A stretch of 64,000 nucleotides of DNA from JAIVGV01 sp032229975 (lineage in GTDB: Bacteria > Acidobacteriota > Blastocatellia > Pyrinomonadales > Pyrinomonadaceae). Below the pieces are notes generated by a model. It ran no database searches. It was not told the origin of the DNA and saw nothing but the letters and a program-made list of their open reading frames with translations. The position numbers and the translations under genes were made by a program. The stretch lies in assembly GCA_032229975.1 (NCBI GenBank), contig JAVXVG010000009.1, positions 1-64,000 on the forward strand, read 5' to 3'. Positions 26,945 to 35,079 of this stretch are shown here, piece by piece; the stretch's first letter is position 1; each line of letters begins with the position of its first letter.

Positions 26945-28515
26945 TGATAAGTGAACTGCACGAGGAGATGGCGCACGCTGCCGTCTCCGGCCGCAACCGC
27001 GACGTTCATCACAACGGCGTCGCCGGGCTTGAGCGTCGAGACGACGCGCTCGAAGTCGGCGAGCGTGTTGACGCTCACGCGGTTGACCTTCTCGATGACC
27101 GTGTTCTCACTGATCTGCGCGTCGGCGGCGAGACCCGCCGGGTCAACGTCTTTGACGAGCAGACCGCGCACGCCTTTCAATCCACGCTCGTTGGCAAGCT
27201 GCGGCGTCAACTCGCTCAAGGTCAAACCGAGTCGCGGCTTGTTGTCTTCCGCAACGGGCCTCTTGACGGGCGCGGTCTTGTCCGTCGGCGTCGGCGTCGG
27301 CTCCGTGCTGTCGCTTGCAAGCGGACGCTCGCCGACGGCGACGCTCACCGTGCGCTTGTCCATCTTGCCGTTCACGTCGCGCAGGAAGCTGAGGTTGATC
27401 GACTGACCGACGGGCGTGGCGGCGACCTTGTTGATCAGGTCTTGCGAGTTCTGCACAGGCTGGCCGTTGAGTTCCGTGACGATGTCGCCGACTTCGATGC
27501 CGGCCTTCTGCGCCGGCCCCGGCCGGATGTCCGTGATGATCGCGCCGCGTGTCTCCGAGAGATTATAGACGCGCGCATATTCCGGCTTGACCGTGTCGAG
27601 ATAGACGCCGAGATAGCCGCGCTTGACGCTGCCGCCCTTGACCAACTGCTGATAGACGAACGAGACCTCGTTCGACGGGAGCGCGAAGCCGATGCCGTTG
27701 TAGTCGCCGGTCGAGGTAGCGATCTGCGAGTTGATGCCGATCACTTCGCCGCGCATATTGACGAGGGGGCCCCCCGAATTGCCGCGATTGATCGCGGCGT
27801 CCGTTTGGAGGAAGTGCTGGAAGTTGCTTGAGAGCGGCGTCTGTCGCTCGCGCGTCGAGATGATACCTGCGGTGACCGTTTGATCGAGACCGAAGGGCGA
27901 GCCGACGGCGAGCACCCAGTCGCCGACCTGAGCCGAGTCCGAGTCGCCGAGTTTCACCGTCGGCAGATCGCGTGTCGTGTTGACCTTAACGACGGCGAGG
28001 TCTGTTAGTTGATCCTGTCCGACGACCGTGCCGCGCAAAATTTCGCCCGACTGCAAACGAACGGTGATGCGCGTCGCGTCTTCGATGACGTGCTTGTTCG
28101 TCAGGATGTAGCCTTTCGCATCGACGATGAAGCCGGAGCCCACGCCGCGCGAGGGCCGCCGCATCTGCTTGCGAAACATCTCCATCAGAGGATTGTTGTC
28201 GTTGCCGCTCCCCTTGCCGTCCTCTTCATCCTCATCCTTCTCGCCCGCCTGCGGCGCGGTGACCGTGTCGATGTTAACGACCGCAGGCTCGACGCGACTC
28301 GCGATCTCGGCGAACGACGCGGAGAGCGCTTCGGGCGCGCGCGCGATCTGCGCCGCGCTGCCACCCTGCGCATTGGTCGTACGTCCCGCGAGCAGCGCAC
28401 CCACACCGGCCCCGACCACGAGGCACGCGATGGCGAGCGCCGCGATCCACACGCGCAGGCGTCGCAGAATGGCCTGCTCTGCCTCGCCGTTTGCGCCATT
28501 CGGTAACTGGTACAT
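26941..28515 (-). CDS. HtrA/DegP-type serine protease with two PDZ domains
   Basis: The protein is a periplasmic, membrane-anchored quality-control protease. One membrane segment lies at residues about 24-44. After an acidic linker the trypsin-like domain shows the catalytic triad His142 (TNKHVI), Asp172 (LTDLAV) and Ser247 (GNSGGP). The first PDZ domain (about residues 310-400: VNLSETRGAIITDIRPGPAQKAGIEVGD) and a Thr/Pro-rich linker are followed by a second PDZ (LANERGLKGVRGLLVKDVDPAGLAADA). The ATG at 28515 has GAGGAG 8 bases upstream, so it is preferred over the in-frame start at 28539. A promoter candidate lies at 28685-28713. Confidence 0.95.
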   Translation of the reverse strand: MYQLPNGANGEAEQAILRRLRVWIAALAIACLVVGAGVGALLAGRTTNAQGGSAAQIARAPEALSASFAEIASRVEPAVVNIDTVTAPQAGEKDEDEEDGKGSGNDNNPLMEMFRKQMRRPSRGVGSGFIVDAKGYILTNKHVIEDATRITVRLQSGEILRGTVVGQDQLTDLAVVKVNTTRDLPTVKLGDSDSAQVGDWVLAVGSPFGLDQTVTAGIISTRERQTPLSSNFQHFLQTDAAINRGNSGGPLVNMRGEVIGINSQIATSTGDYNGIGFALPSNEVSFVYQQLVKGGSVKRGYLGVYLDTVKPEYARVYNLSETRGAIITDIRPGPAQKAGIEVGDIVTELNGQPVQNSQDLINKVAATPVGQSINLSFLRDVNGKMDKRTVSVAVGERPLASDSTEPTPTPTDKTAPVKRPVAEDNKPRLGLTLSELTPQLANERGLKGVRGLLVKDVDPAGLAADAQISENTVIEKVNRVSVNTLADFERVVSTLKPGDAVVMNVAVAAGDGSVRHLLVQFTYQ

Positions 28516-28684
28516 AAAAAAAACTCCTCGCAACCGCACGAACTTCTTCTGTCAGGGGAAGCGCCCCGCACGCATTTCAAGAGAAGGCCGGCCGAGCGCC
28601 ACGCACGTTTCCGAATATCACGCCGCGCCGATCCCGCCTGTCATGCTCTACTGAATAGTCTCGACGCGGGATTCGATGGCCTTG

Positions 28685-28713
28685 AGTATAACGAAACCGC
28701 CGATGCGCCGCAA
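28685..28713 (-). promoter_or_regulatory. Possible promoter of the HtrA gene
   Basis: On the minus strand TTGCGG (28708-28713), 17 bases and TATACT (28685-28690) form a sigma-70-like promoter 170 bases before the protease start. Confidence 0.45.
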
Positions 28714-28794
28714 AGAGTTCAGGGACGCGATGTGAGGATCAGTATTATTTGAATCCGAGAATTTTCTCTACTTCGGAGCTGCAAAATTTATTTG

Positions 28795-28823
28795 TTGACA
28801 AGGAAAAAGGGGGGGTAATTAAT
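28795..28823 (+). promoter_or_regulatory. Orphan sigma-70-like promoter
   Basis: A perfect TTGACA (28795-28800) is spaced 17 bases from ATTAAT (28818-28823). The first gene downstream starts at 29103 and has its own promoter, so this one may serve a leader or a small RNA. Confidence 0.4.
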
Positions 28824-29032
28824 ATGCACGGCGCGCACCTTTGTTACTCCACTGCGCCAGATCGCTGCGCTGGCTGCTATTGATCAAGTGAAGGCGGAGG
28901 GGTTGAACGCGAAGGAGCGTGTCAAAAGCGCGAAGCAGAATCGTTAAACCGCGAAGCTCAACCATTGACGGCGTGGCGAACGAGAGGTTGACGACGAAGC
29001 ACGCGCGCTTAAAGATATCGGTCGCACAGTGA

Positions 29033-29062
29033 TTGACCGGCGGCGAGACGTGCGAGTATTTT
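29033..29062 (+). promoter_or_regulatory. Promoter of the exported helical protein
   Basis: TTGACC (29033-29038) is spaced 18 bases from TATTTT (29057-29062), about 40 bases before the ATG at 29103. Confidence 0.55.
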
Positions 29063-29102
29063 AACCGCGCCGACAGTTGTTATCCCGCCCGCGTGAGGTT
29101 TT

Positions 29103-29744
29103 ATGATCATGCTCGAACACTTCCGCTCAGTCGCCGCACGTCGTCTCGTCATCGCCGTCACAGTCGCGTTTGCTCTCTGGCTCGCCGCGCCCGCGTCGCG
29201 CGCGCAGTCGCAGGCCGGCGTCTCCAACGTCGAGCGCAGCATGGAGATTCGCAACGCCGACATACAACGCGAGATGGAGATGAAGCGATTTGAAGGCATG
29301 AAGGCCGCCAGAGCGGACTCGCCTGCGGCCCGCCTCGCGGTCGAACAGATCGGCGAAGACTTCCGTCGGATGCAACTCGTCAACAACGAGATGATGCGGG
29401 CCACCTTCGCCGTCGGCGCGCCGCGCACGCTCGACTACGAACGCATCTCGAAGGCCACCGCCGAGATCAACCGACGCGCCTCGCGCCTGCGCACGAACCT
29501 TCAACTGCCCACTCAGGGGCACGACGACGCGCGCGAGACGGGACAAGAGATCGCGGGCGAGCGGGAGTTGCGATCGTCGCTCCTCTCGCTCGATCAACTG
29601 ATCATGGGCTTCGTCAACAATCCCACCTTCAGCAAGCAGAGCGTCCTCGACGCGCAGCACTCCGCGCGCGCCAGCCGCGACCTCGCGAGCATCATCAAGC
29701 TCAGCCAGAAGATCAAACAGCGCGCCGATAAATTGAAAGGCTAA
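29103..29744 (+). CDS. Exported alpha-helical protein of unknown function
   Basis: The family is not recognised. A signal peptide (LVIAVTVAFALWLAAPASRAQ) is followed by about 180 polar residues of mostly helical character (RNADIQREMEMKRFEGMKAAR, RISKATAEINRRASRL, SIIKLSQKIKQRADKLKG). There are no cysteines in the mature part and no catalytic motif. GAGG precedes the ATG by about five bases. The gene is alone on the plus strand and converges on the EamA transporter; the repeat at 29751-29842 lies between the two. Confidence 0.75.
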   Translation: MIMLEHFRSVAARRLVIAVTVAFALWLAAPASRAQSQAGVSNVERSMEIRNADIQREMEMKRFEGMKAARADSPAARLAVEQIGEDFRRMQLVNNEMMRATFAVGAPRTLDYERISKATAEINRRASRLRTNLQLPTQGHDDARETGQEIAGERELRSSLLSLDQLIMGFVNNPTFSKQSVLDAQHSARASRDLASIIKLSQKIKQRADKLKG

Positions 29745-29750
29745 CCACTA

Positions 29751-29842
29751 AAACGATGAAGTATGAACGATGAAGTGAAGAGCAAAGAACAGTCGCTCTC
29801 ACTTCATCGTTCATCGTTCATACTTCATCGTTCATACTTCAT
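29751..29842. repeat. Heptamer palindrome, family B copy 1 (unit ACGATGA)
   Basis: The left arm (29751-29783) and right arm (29794-29842) are chains of 7-bp units ACGATGA/AGTATGA in inverted orientation; the right arm has one more unit than the left. The TGA stop of the EamA transporter (29832-29834) and its last three codons lie inside the right arm. Confidence 0.88.
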
Positions 29843-30794
29843 TTCTCACCCCTGCGCTCTCATCCCTTCGCTTTGCGCTCCAACGCAGCTCCGACACGAC
29901 GACGCCCGCGAGCACGAGCCCCGCGCCCGCGTAGCCGCGCGCTGTGAGCCATTCCTGTCCGCCGCGAAAGCTGACGGCGAAGGCGTTGGCGAAGACCGGT
30001 TCGAGGCTGAAGATGATCGCCGCGTGCGTCGCGGACGTTCGCGCCTGTCCCCACGTCCAGAGGAAGAAGACCGCGACGGTCGCCACCGTCGCAAGATACG
30101 CAAGTTGCCACGCGATGCGCGCGCTCCACATGAGCGGCGCGGACTCTTGCGCGATGAAGTCGGGGAGCGCAGCGTGATCAAATGCGAGACCGCACGCGCG
30201 CATCACGAGCCACGCGACGACGAAGAGCACGGCGGTCGAAGTGATCTGCAAGACCGTGATCTGGCTCGCGTCGAAGCGTCGCGCGTAGTCGCTCAAGTAA
30301 GTGATGTGGAAGGCGAAGGCCGCAGTTGAGATGAGCGTCAGCGCGTCGCCGGAGTTGATCGAGGCAGAGCCTTGCGGCGCGAGGATGAGCGCGCCGCCCA
30401 GAGAGGCGAGCACGACGCCGACTAAATTCTCCACCCCCGGTCGCGCGCGCAACACCGCGTAGGCGACGAACGGCACGAGCGGCGTCGTGAGTCCCGTGAT
30501 GAACGCAGACTTCGACGCCGTCGTATAGACCTGCCCGGCCGCCTGCAACGCGAAGCCCACGCCCATCAGCAAGCCGAGCCACGCGCCCGCGCGCCACACC
30601 TCACGACTCGCGCGCATAAACTGCCGGTGAAAAATTACGATGAGGATCACGGACGCGACCGCGAAGCGCACCGTCATGTAGGCGAGCGGCGACCAGTGCG
30701 AGAGGATGTCCTTCGCCATGAAGAAGGTCGTGCCCCACACAACCGTCGTCAAGACGAGCGCGCCGTCGGCGGCGAGATTCTTTTTTAACTGCAC
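29832..30794 (-). CDS. EamA/DMT-family transporter
   Basis: This is an inner-membrane drug/metabolite transporter-type permease. It has ten hydrophobic segments and the duplicated EamA fold: the first half begins ALVLTTVVWGTTFFMAKDIL, the second around ALTLISTAAFAFHITYLSDYA, and SLEPVFANAFAVSF is the typical end of the second repeat. Substrate specificity cannot be read. Translation appears to begin at a GTG (30794) with no strong ribosome site. The final residues NEV and the stop are encoded by the family B repeat, so the C-terminus was probably altered when the repeat arose. Confidence 0.88.
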   Translation of the reverse strand: MQLKKNLAADGALVLTTVVWGTTFFMAKDILSHWSPLAYMTVRFAVASVILIVIFHRQFMRASREVWRAGAWLGLLMGVGFALQAAGQVYTTASKSAFITGLTTPLVPFVAYAVLRARPGVENLVGVVLASLGGALILAPQGSASINSGDALTLISTAAFAFHITYLSDYARRFDASQITVLQITSTAVLFVVAWLVMRACGLAFDHAALPDFIAQESAPLMWSARIAWQLAYLATVATVAVFFLWTWGQARTSATHAAIIFSLEPVFANAFAVSFRGGQEWLTARGYAGAGLVLAGVVVSELRWSAKRRDESAGVRNEV

Positions 30795-30874
30795 GGGGAA
30801 TTATTATGACGCGGGTTTGTAGATCACAAACTCACCAACTTTGAACGGACACATCACGCAATCACCTCGACTCA

Positions 30875-31840
30875 TTAAGGTCTCAATAAAACTTTCATCA
30901 CTCCGCTCTCAGCCGCGCGGTTCATCGCGGCGACGCCGTCTTCGAGCGGACGCACTTCACTGATGAGGCTGTCAACGTCAACCGCGCCTGATGCGAGCAG
31001 TGCGAGTGCCGGGGCGAAGCGACCGCAGCGCGAGCCAACGACGCTCAACTCATCGACGACGACGCGCGCCGAGTCGAACGAGGTCGCGCCGTGAAAGGTC
31101 GATTTGAGGACGAGCGTGCCGCGCGGTCGAAGAAGCGAGAGCGCGAGATCGAAACCCGAAGGTGCGCCCGATGCTTCGACCACCACGTCGAAGGCGCGTG
31201 AAGTTTTTTTACTCTCCAACTGATCGAGTCGCACGGTCTCAACATTGCGTCGTCGCGCGATGGCGAGCTTCGCGTCGTGCTTGCCGACGAGCGTGATCCC
31301 GGCTTCGGTCAATGCGCTGAGAGCCTGCGCGCACAGGAGTCCGAGCTTGCCGTCGCCGACGACCGCGACGCGCTGTTCGCGTTCGATCTCAACGCGCTCC
31401 GTGATGGCGCACGCGGCGGCGAGTGGTTCGGTGAAGACCGCGCGCTCGTCAGAGATTTCATCGGGCACGATCAAAAGATTCGCGACGGGCAAACGCAAGT
31501 ATTCCGCGTGCGCGCCGTCGCGCCCGACGATGCCGAGCACAGTGCGCGCCGCGCAGTGACGCGGATCGTTTGTCGCACATGAAGCGCAGTAGCCGCACCC
31601 TGCGTTGATCTCTCCGACGACGCGTCTGCCGATCAACTCCGGCGCGTCCGGCCCTTCCACGCAGACGCCGACGAACTCGTGACCGAGTGTCCCTTGAAAG
31701 CCCGCGTACCCGCGCGCGATCTCCAGATCGGTGTTGCAAATTCCCGACAACGAGACGCGCACCAACGCCTCGCCTTTGCCGCGCGGTGCGTCAACATCGG
31801 CGACACGCAACTGTTCGTTCTCGTAGCGCAGAGCTTTCAT
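30875..31840 (-). CDS. Zinc-dependent medium-chain alcohol dehydrogenase
   Basis: The protein has the MDR fold. The catalytic zinc ligands are the Cys in GICNTDLE and the His-Glu pair in TLGHEFVG. The structural zinc Cys cluster is CGYCASCATNDPRHC. The NAD-binding Rossmann motif is VVGDGKLGLLCAQAL (GxGxxG). The length of about 320 residues is short for the family, and the substrate is unknown; sugar alcohols or threonine are possible. The ATG at 31840 is preferred over 31849 since MKALRY is a typical beginning. Upstream, the spacer to the next gene is filled by repeat F. Confidence 0.9.
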   Translation of the reverse strand: MKALRYENEQLRVADVDAPRGKGEALVRVSLSGICNTDLEIARGYAGFQGTLGHEFVGVCVEGPDAPELIGRRVVGEINAGCGYCASCATNDPRHCAARTVLGIVGRDGAHAEYLRLPVANLLIVPDEISDERAVFTEPLAAACAITERVEIEREQRVAVVGDGKLGLLCAQALSALTEAGITLVGKHDAKLAIARRRNVETVRLDQLESKKTSRAFDVVVEASGAPSGFDLALSLLRPRGTLVLKSTFHGATSFDSARVVVDELSVVGSRCGRFAPALALLASGAVDVDSLISEVRPLEDGVAAMNRAAESGVMKVLLRP

Positions 31841-31845
31841 CAAGA

Positions 31846-31913
31846 GCATTCAGCATTCAGCACTCAGCCTTCGGCCGGATCAGCCGTCGCGTTTGGCCGA
31901 GTGCTGAAGCTCC
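31846..31913. repeat. Heptamer palindrome, family F (unit CATTCAG)
   Basis: Units CATTCAG, CATTCAG and CACTCAG form the left arm. A 14-base inverted pairing with one mismatch (31856-31869 with 31895-31908) makes the hairpin. It exactly occupies the space between the alcohol dehydrogenase start and the stop codon of the membrane-anchored protein at 31914. Confidence 0.75.
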
Positions 31914-32417
31914 TCAAAAACTTTTCGTCCGCGTGTATGCGTTGTCGGGCGTGAGTTCGACGGTCTGCTCTCGACCGGCCACGTTGATGGGCAGTCGCCA
32001 ACTGAGTTCGTCCGCGCCTGCGAGCGTGGCATGCACCCACCAGCGACCGGGCGCGATGTTGATGACAGTCTGGCCGTCTTTGTCGAGCCGCGCCGCGACG
32101 GGTTGGCGCGCGCCCATGCGTCGCGTGACGAAGTCCTCGAAGCGTTGACCGTAGCGTCGCTCGTCCTCGAACTCGCGGCGCGCGGCGGCGACATCTAGGG
32201 GGAAGAGTTCGACCGGCGTGTCTGCGATCTGCGAGTCGCCGAGCGCATCACGATTGACGACGATCCGAAGCGTCGTGCGAAGCGATGCGCTCGCGCCGCC
32301 CTCGTCGTCCTGCGGCAGACTTCGGTAGATCGCCCACACTGCGCTGAAGAGCGCGGCGACGAGCGCGACGCGCAAAGCGTTGACGATCAATATTCGTATC
32401 GTGCTGTGCTTATCCAA
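31914..32417 (-). CDS. Membrane-anchored protein of unknown function
   Basis: The 167 residues start with a single membrane segment (ILIVNALRVALVAALFSAVWAIY). The periplasmic part looks like a beta-sandwich: VVNRDALGDSQIADTPVELFPLDVAA, GRWWVHATLAGADELSWRLPINVAGREQTVELTP. The beta part resembles carboxypeptidase-regulatory-like folds in style, but no family can be named. The upstream cytochrome c gene is on the same strand about 70 bases away, so they may be co-transcribed, which hints at an envelope redox role (weak inference). Confidence 0.7.
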   Translation of the reverse strand: MDKHSTIRILIVNALRVALVAALFSAVWAIYRSLPQDDEGGASASLRTTLRIVVNRDALGDSQIADTPVELFPLDVAAARREFEDERRYGQRFEDFVTRRMGARQPVAARLDKDGQTVINIAPGRWWVHATLAGADELSWRLPINVAGREQTVELTPDNAYTRTKSF

Positions 32418-32485
32418 CGCTTGTTTGAGAGGATGGCCCGCGCTCGTTCACTGCGGACGCCGCGTGCTTTCGAGTCCGTGCGCCG

Positions 32486-32860
32486 CTACTTCTTCAAGCC
32501 GCGCACGTAGGCTGCGAGCGATCCGATCTCTTCGCGCGAGAGCTTCTGACCGAACTTCGGCATCCGTTCGCGGCCATTCGTGATCGAATTGACGATGCGC
32601 TCGTCGCTTGCTTCGGACTGCCATGCCGGATCGGTGAGATCGCGCGCGTGATTGAATTTCGCCTTGAAGGTCTTCGCGCGGCCATCGTTGCCGTGGCACG
32701 TCGCGCAGTTTTTCGCGAAGAGCTTACCGGCGTCGATCTTTTGTGCGGACTCACGCGTCGTCTGCTTCGCATTCTGATTCTTCTGCGCCGACGCGTGCGA
32801 ATACGCGAGCGCGAAGATCGCGACGCAGAGCGCGGCGAGTTTGATCATCGTCCGTCTCAT
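32486..32860 (-). CDS. Periplasmic c-type cytochrome
   Basis: A signal peptide (MIKLAALCVAIFALAYSHASAQ) precedes a single haem-binding motif CATCH near residues 52-56. The likely distal ligand is the Met in RERMPKFGQKLS, and the end (EEIGSLAAYVRGLKK) is typical of small class I cytochromes. It probably carries electrons between periplasmic partners, which are not identifiable here. The ATG at 32860 was chosen because GAGAGG lies about 11 bases upstream; the frame could also use a TTG at 32869. Confidence 0.9.
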   Translation of the reverse strand: MRRTMIKLAALCVAIFALAYSHASAQKNQNAKQTTRESAQKIDAGKLFAKNCATCHGNDGRAKTFKAKFNHARDLTDPAWQSEASDERIVNSITNGRERMPKFGQKLSREEIGSLAAYVRGLKK

Positions 32861-32882
32861 CGCTTTCAAGACCTCTCGCTGA

Positions 32883-33131
32883 TTAAGCCATGAGGCCCTT
32901 CTCGCGCAACGCGCTGTCGAGTTCGCGGTCGGTCGGAGTGGTAAGCACCTGACCGGCGATGTCGAGCGTGGGCTTGCGCTCCTTGCCCTCGTTGTGTTCC
33001 TTGACCCACGCGCTTGCCGTCTCGTCCTCTTCGACGTTGATGTAGCGGTGTGCGACGCCGAGTTGTCGCAAATGTTCGAGCGTCTTCTGCGTGTCGCCGC
33101 ACCAGTCCGCGCCGTAAACTTTCACTTCCAT
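32883..33131 (-). CDS. Glutaredoxin-like thiol-disulfide protein
   Basis: The protein has a compact glutaredoxin/mycoredoxin-like fold of 82 residues: VKVYGADWCGDTQKTLEHL at the N-terminal active site and INVEEDETASAWVKEHN, then GQVLTTPTDREL at the C-terminal strand and helix. The active site reads CGDT, so only one redox Cys remains, as in monothiol glutaredoxins. AAAGGAG lies 7 bases before the ATG at 33131, which therefore wins over the in-frame ATG at 33170. It lies head-to-tail with the cytochrome c gene, 22 bases away. Confidence 0.85.
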   Translation of the reverse strand: MEVKVYGADWCGDTQKTLEHLRQLGVAHRYINVEEDETASAWVKEHNEGKERKPTLDIAGQVLTTPTDRELDSALREKGLMA

Positions 33132-33241
33132 CGCGCGCTCCTTTGTTGAAACCGAATTTGCGCTCATCATAACACGGCGGGCTTGCTCGCGCCCTGTCGT
33201 TGAAATAAGCTAGCGGACGAACGAAGCGAAAGCATTTCAAG

Positions 33242-34687
33242 TTGAGCACAAAAATTTCGCAAGTGCGCGACGAACTCTCAGACAAGCTCCGCGAAGAGTG
33301 CGGCGTGTTCGGCATCCACGGGCACGTTGATGCAGCGCGTCTCACTTACCTCGGTCTCTACGCCTTGCAGCATCGCGGTCAGGAGTCGTGCGGCATCGTC
33401 TCTTCAGATGGACGCGAACTCCGGCCCGACCGCGCGATGGGACTCGTGCCCGACGTGTTCGACGAAGAGCGACTTGATCGACTGCGAGGCACGAGCGCCA
33501 TCGGCCACGTGCGCTATTCGACCGCAGGCGAAGTTTCGATCCGCGAGGCGCAGCCCTTTCAAATCAAATGCAAGTATGGACAGGTGGCCGTCTGTCACAA
33601 CGGTAACTTGCCGTTCGCCACGGAAGCGCGGCACGAACTCGAACGCGACGGCGCGATCTTCTCTTCCACGTCCGATACCGAAGTGATCTTGCACGGCGTC
33701 GCGCGCTCAGATGCGAGCAACGTGCGCGAAGCGATCCCCAAAGTGTTGCGCGAGACCGAAGGCGCGTTCTCGATGCTCTTCCTCACGCCCGATTCTTTGA
33801 TCGCCGTGCGCGATCCGCGTGGCTTCCGACCGCTCGCGCTCGGCAAACTTGAAGACGCGTGGGTCGTCGCCTCTGAAACGTGCGCCTTCGATCTCATCGG
33901 CGCGACTTACGTGCGCGACGTAGAGCCGGGCGAGATGATCATCATCGACGAAGCGGGCTTGCACTCGTCGCATCCGCTTCCCCGACGCGAGCATTCGATG
34001 TGCATCTTCGAGCATGTCTATTTCGCGCGGCCCGATTCGCTCATCTATGGCCGCTCGGTCAACGAGTCGCGTCACAAGATGGGCCGTCGTCTTGCGGTCG
34101 AGCATCCGGCGGACGCGGACATCGTCGTGCCCGTGCCCGATTCCGGCGTCTCGGCGGCCATCGGTTATGCTGCGGAGAGCGGCATCTCTTTCCGCTTCGG
34201 GCTCGTGCGTAATCATTACGTGCATCGCACGTTCATCGAACCCAAGCAATCGATCCGCGCCTTCGGTGTGCGCGTGAAACTGAATCCCGTGCGCCACCTG
34301 ATCAACGGCAGGCGCATCGTTTTGATCGACGATTCAATCGTGCGCGGCACGACCTCGAAGAAGATCGTGCGGATGATGCGAGATGCAGGCGCGTCGGAAG
34401 TGCACATGAGGATCAGTTGCCCGCCGACCATCTCGCCCTGCTACTACGGAGTCGATACGCCGAACCGCGACGAGTTGATCGCCGCGCAGATGACTACGGA
34501 AGAAATCTGTCGCTTCGTCGAAGCCGACTCGCTCGGCTATCTCTCGCTCGAAGGGATGCTCGCGGCAACCGGCCTCGCGCCCAACACGTCCTGCGTTTCC
34601 TGCTGGACGGCGCGCTACCCGACCGAGATCACGCCCCGCGCCGAAACCCAGTGGGCGCGCGAGCACGAGCCCGTGCCTTCGGACTAA
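33242..34687 (+). CDS. purF: Amidophosphoribosyltransferase
   Basis: The enzyme makes 5-phosphoribosylamine from PRPP and glutamine, the first committed step of purine synthesis. The N-terminal nucleophile Cys is residue 20 (EECGVFGIHGH), so the first 19 residues would be a cleaved propeptide. The glutaminase domain shows HVRYSTAG and CHNGNL; the PRPP site is IVLIDDSIVRGTTSKKIVRMM. Cys residues in HSMCIFEHVYF, RISCPP, and the C-terminal CVSCWT fit the iron-sulfur type (Bacillus-like). The start seems to be a TTG without a clear ribosome site; an in-frame GTG at 33263 is an alternative. Confidence 0.96.
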   Translation: MSTKISQVRDELSDKLREECGVFGIHGHVDAARLTYLGLYALQHRGQESCGIVSSDGRELRPDRAMGLVPDVFDEERLDRLRGTSAIGHVRYSTAGEVSIREAQPFQIKCKYGQVAVCHNGNLPFATEARHELERDGAIFSSTSDTEVILHGVARSDASNVREAIPKVLRETEGAFSMLFLTPDSLIAVRDPRGFRPLALGKLEDAWVVASETCAFDLIGATYVRDVEPGEMIIIDEAGLHSSHPLPRREHSMCIFEHVYFARPDSLIYGRSVNESRHKMGRRLAVEHPADADIVVPVPDSGVSAAIGYAAESGISFRFGLVRNHYVHRTFIEPKQSIRAFGVRVKLNPVRHLINGRRIVLIDDSIVRGTTSKKIVRMMRDAGASEVHMRISCPPTISPCYYGVDTPNRDELIAAQMTTEEICRFVEADSLGYLSLEGMLAATGLAPNTSCVSCWTARYPTEITPRAETQWAREHEPVPSD

Positions 34688-34716
34688 AATTCTCACGAGG
34701 AAAGGAAACACTCACC

Positions 34717-35079
34717 ATGACCGGCGAAGAGATGGAGCGCGCAATCGAATTTCTGCTGCAAGGTCAAGCTAACTTTGAAGTGCGTTTGACGGCGTTCGAC
34801 ACGCGCCTTGATCGCCTGACCGAGAGAGTCGATCAATTGACTGTGAAAGTTGATCAGTTGACCGGGAGCGTTGAGCAGTTGGCCGGAGAAGTGCGAGAGA
34901 TGAGGCAGCAATTACAGCTTCATGTAGAGACGCAGAGCGAGTTCATCAAAGTTGTGACCAGCCACATCGAGGCGCAGTCTCGATTCAATGATGACTTCCG
35001 CGCGACGCAGACGCGCCTCGCTGAAGGTTCACTTTCGCTGGCGACGACCGTTCAACGATTCATTGAAGGGAGAAGTTGA
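34717..35079 (+). CDS. Small coiled-coil protein
   Basis: The 120-residue protein is almost entirely helical. Residues about 28-68 form heptad repeats of the type RLDRLTERVDQLTVKVDQL, giving a strong coiled coil. No membrane segment is present. The ATG at 34717 is supported by AGGAAAGG about 11 bases upstream. It follows purF by 29 bases and ends exactly where the metallo-hydrolase begins (TGA then TTG), so the three genes are probably one transcript. The family is not identified; it could be a multimerising or regulatory partner. Confidence 0.75.
   Translation: MTGEEMERAIEFLLQGQANFEVRLTAFDTRLDRLTERVDQLTVKVDQLTGSVEQLAGEVREMRQQLQLHVETQSEFIKVVTSHIEAQSRFNDDFRATQTRLAEGSLSLATTVQRFIEGRS

Larger units (their letters stand above)
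28516..29102. other. Intergenic region with three promoter-like signals
   Basis: The 587 bases hold no gene that I can support. Signals seen are a minus-strand promoter for HtrA (28685-28713), a plus-strand TTGACA-17-ATTAAT (28795-28823) with no obvious gene behind it, and a plus-strand TTGACC-18-TATTTT (29033-29062) for the next gene. A run of seven G residues lies in the spacer of the second. A short open stretch without a start codon lies at 28820-28947. Confidence 0.5.

Noticed and set aside
34417..34716. Upstream extension of the coiled-coil frame into purF
   Set aside because: The extension is an out-of-frame reading of purF. The ATG at 34717 has its own ribosome site.
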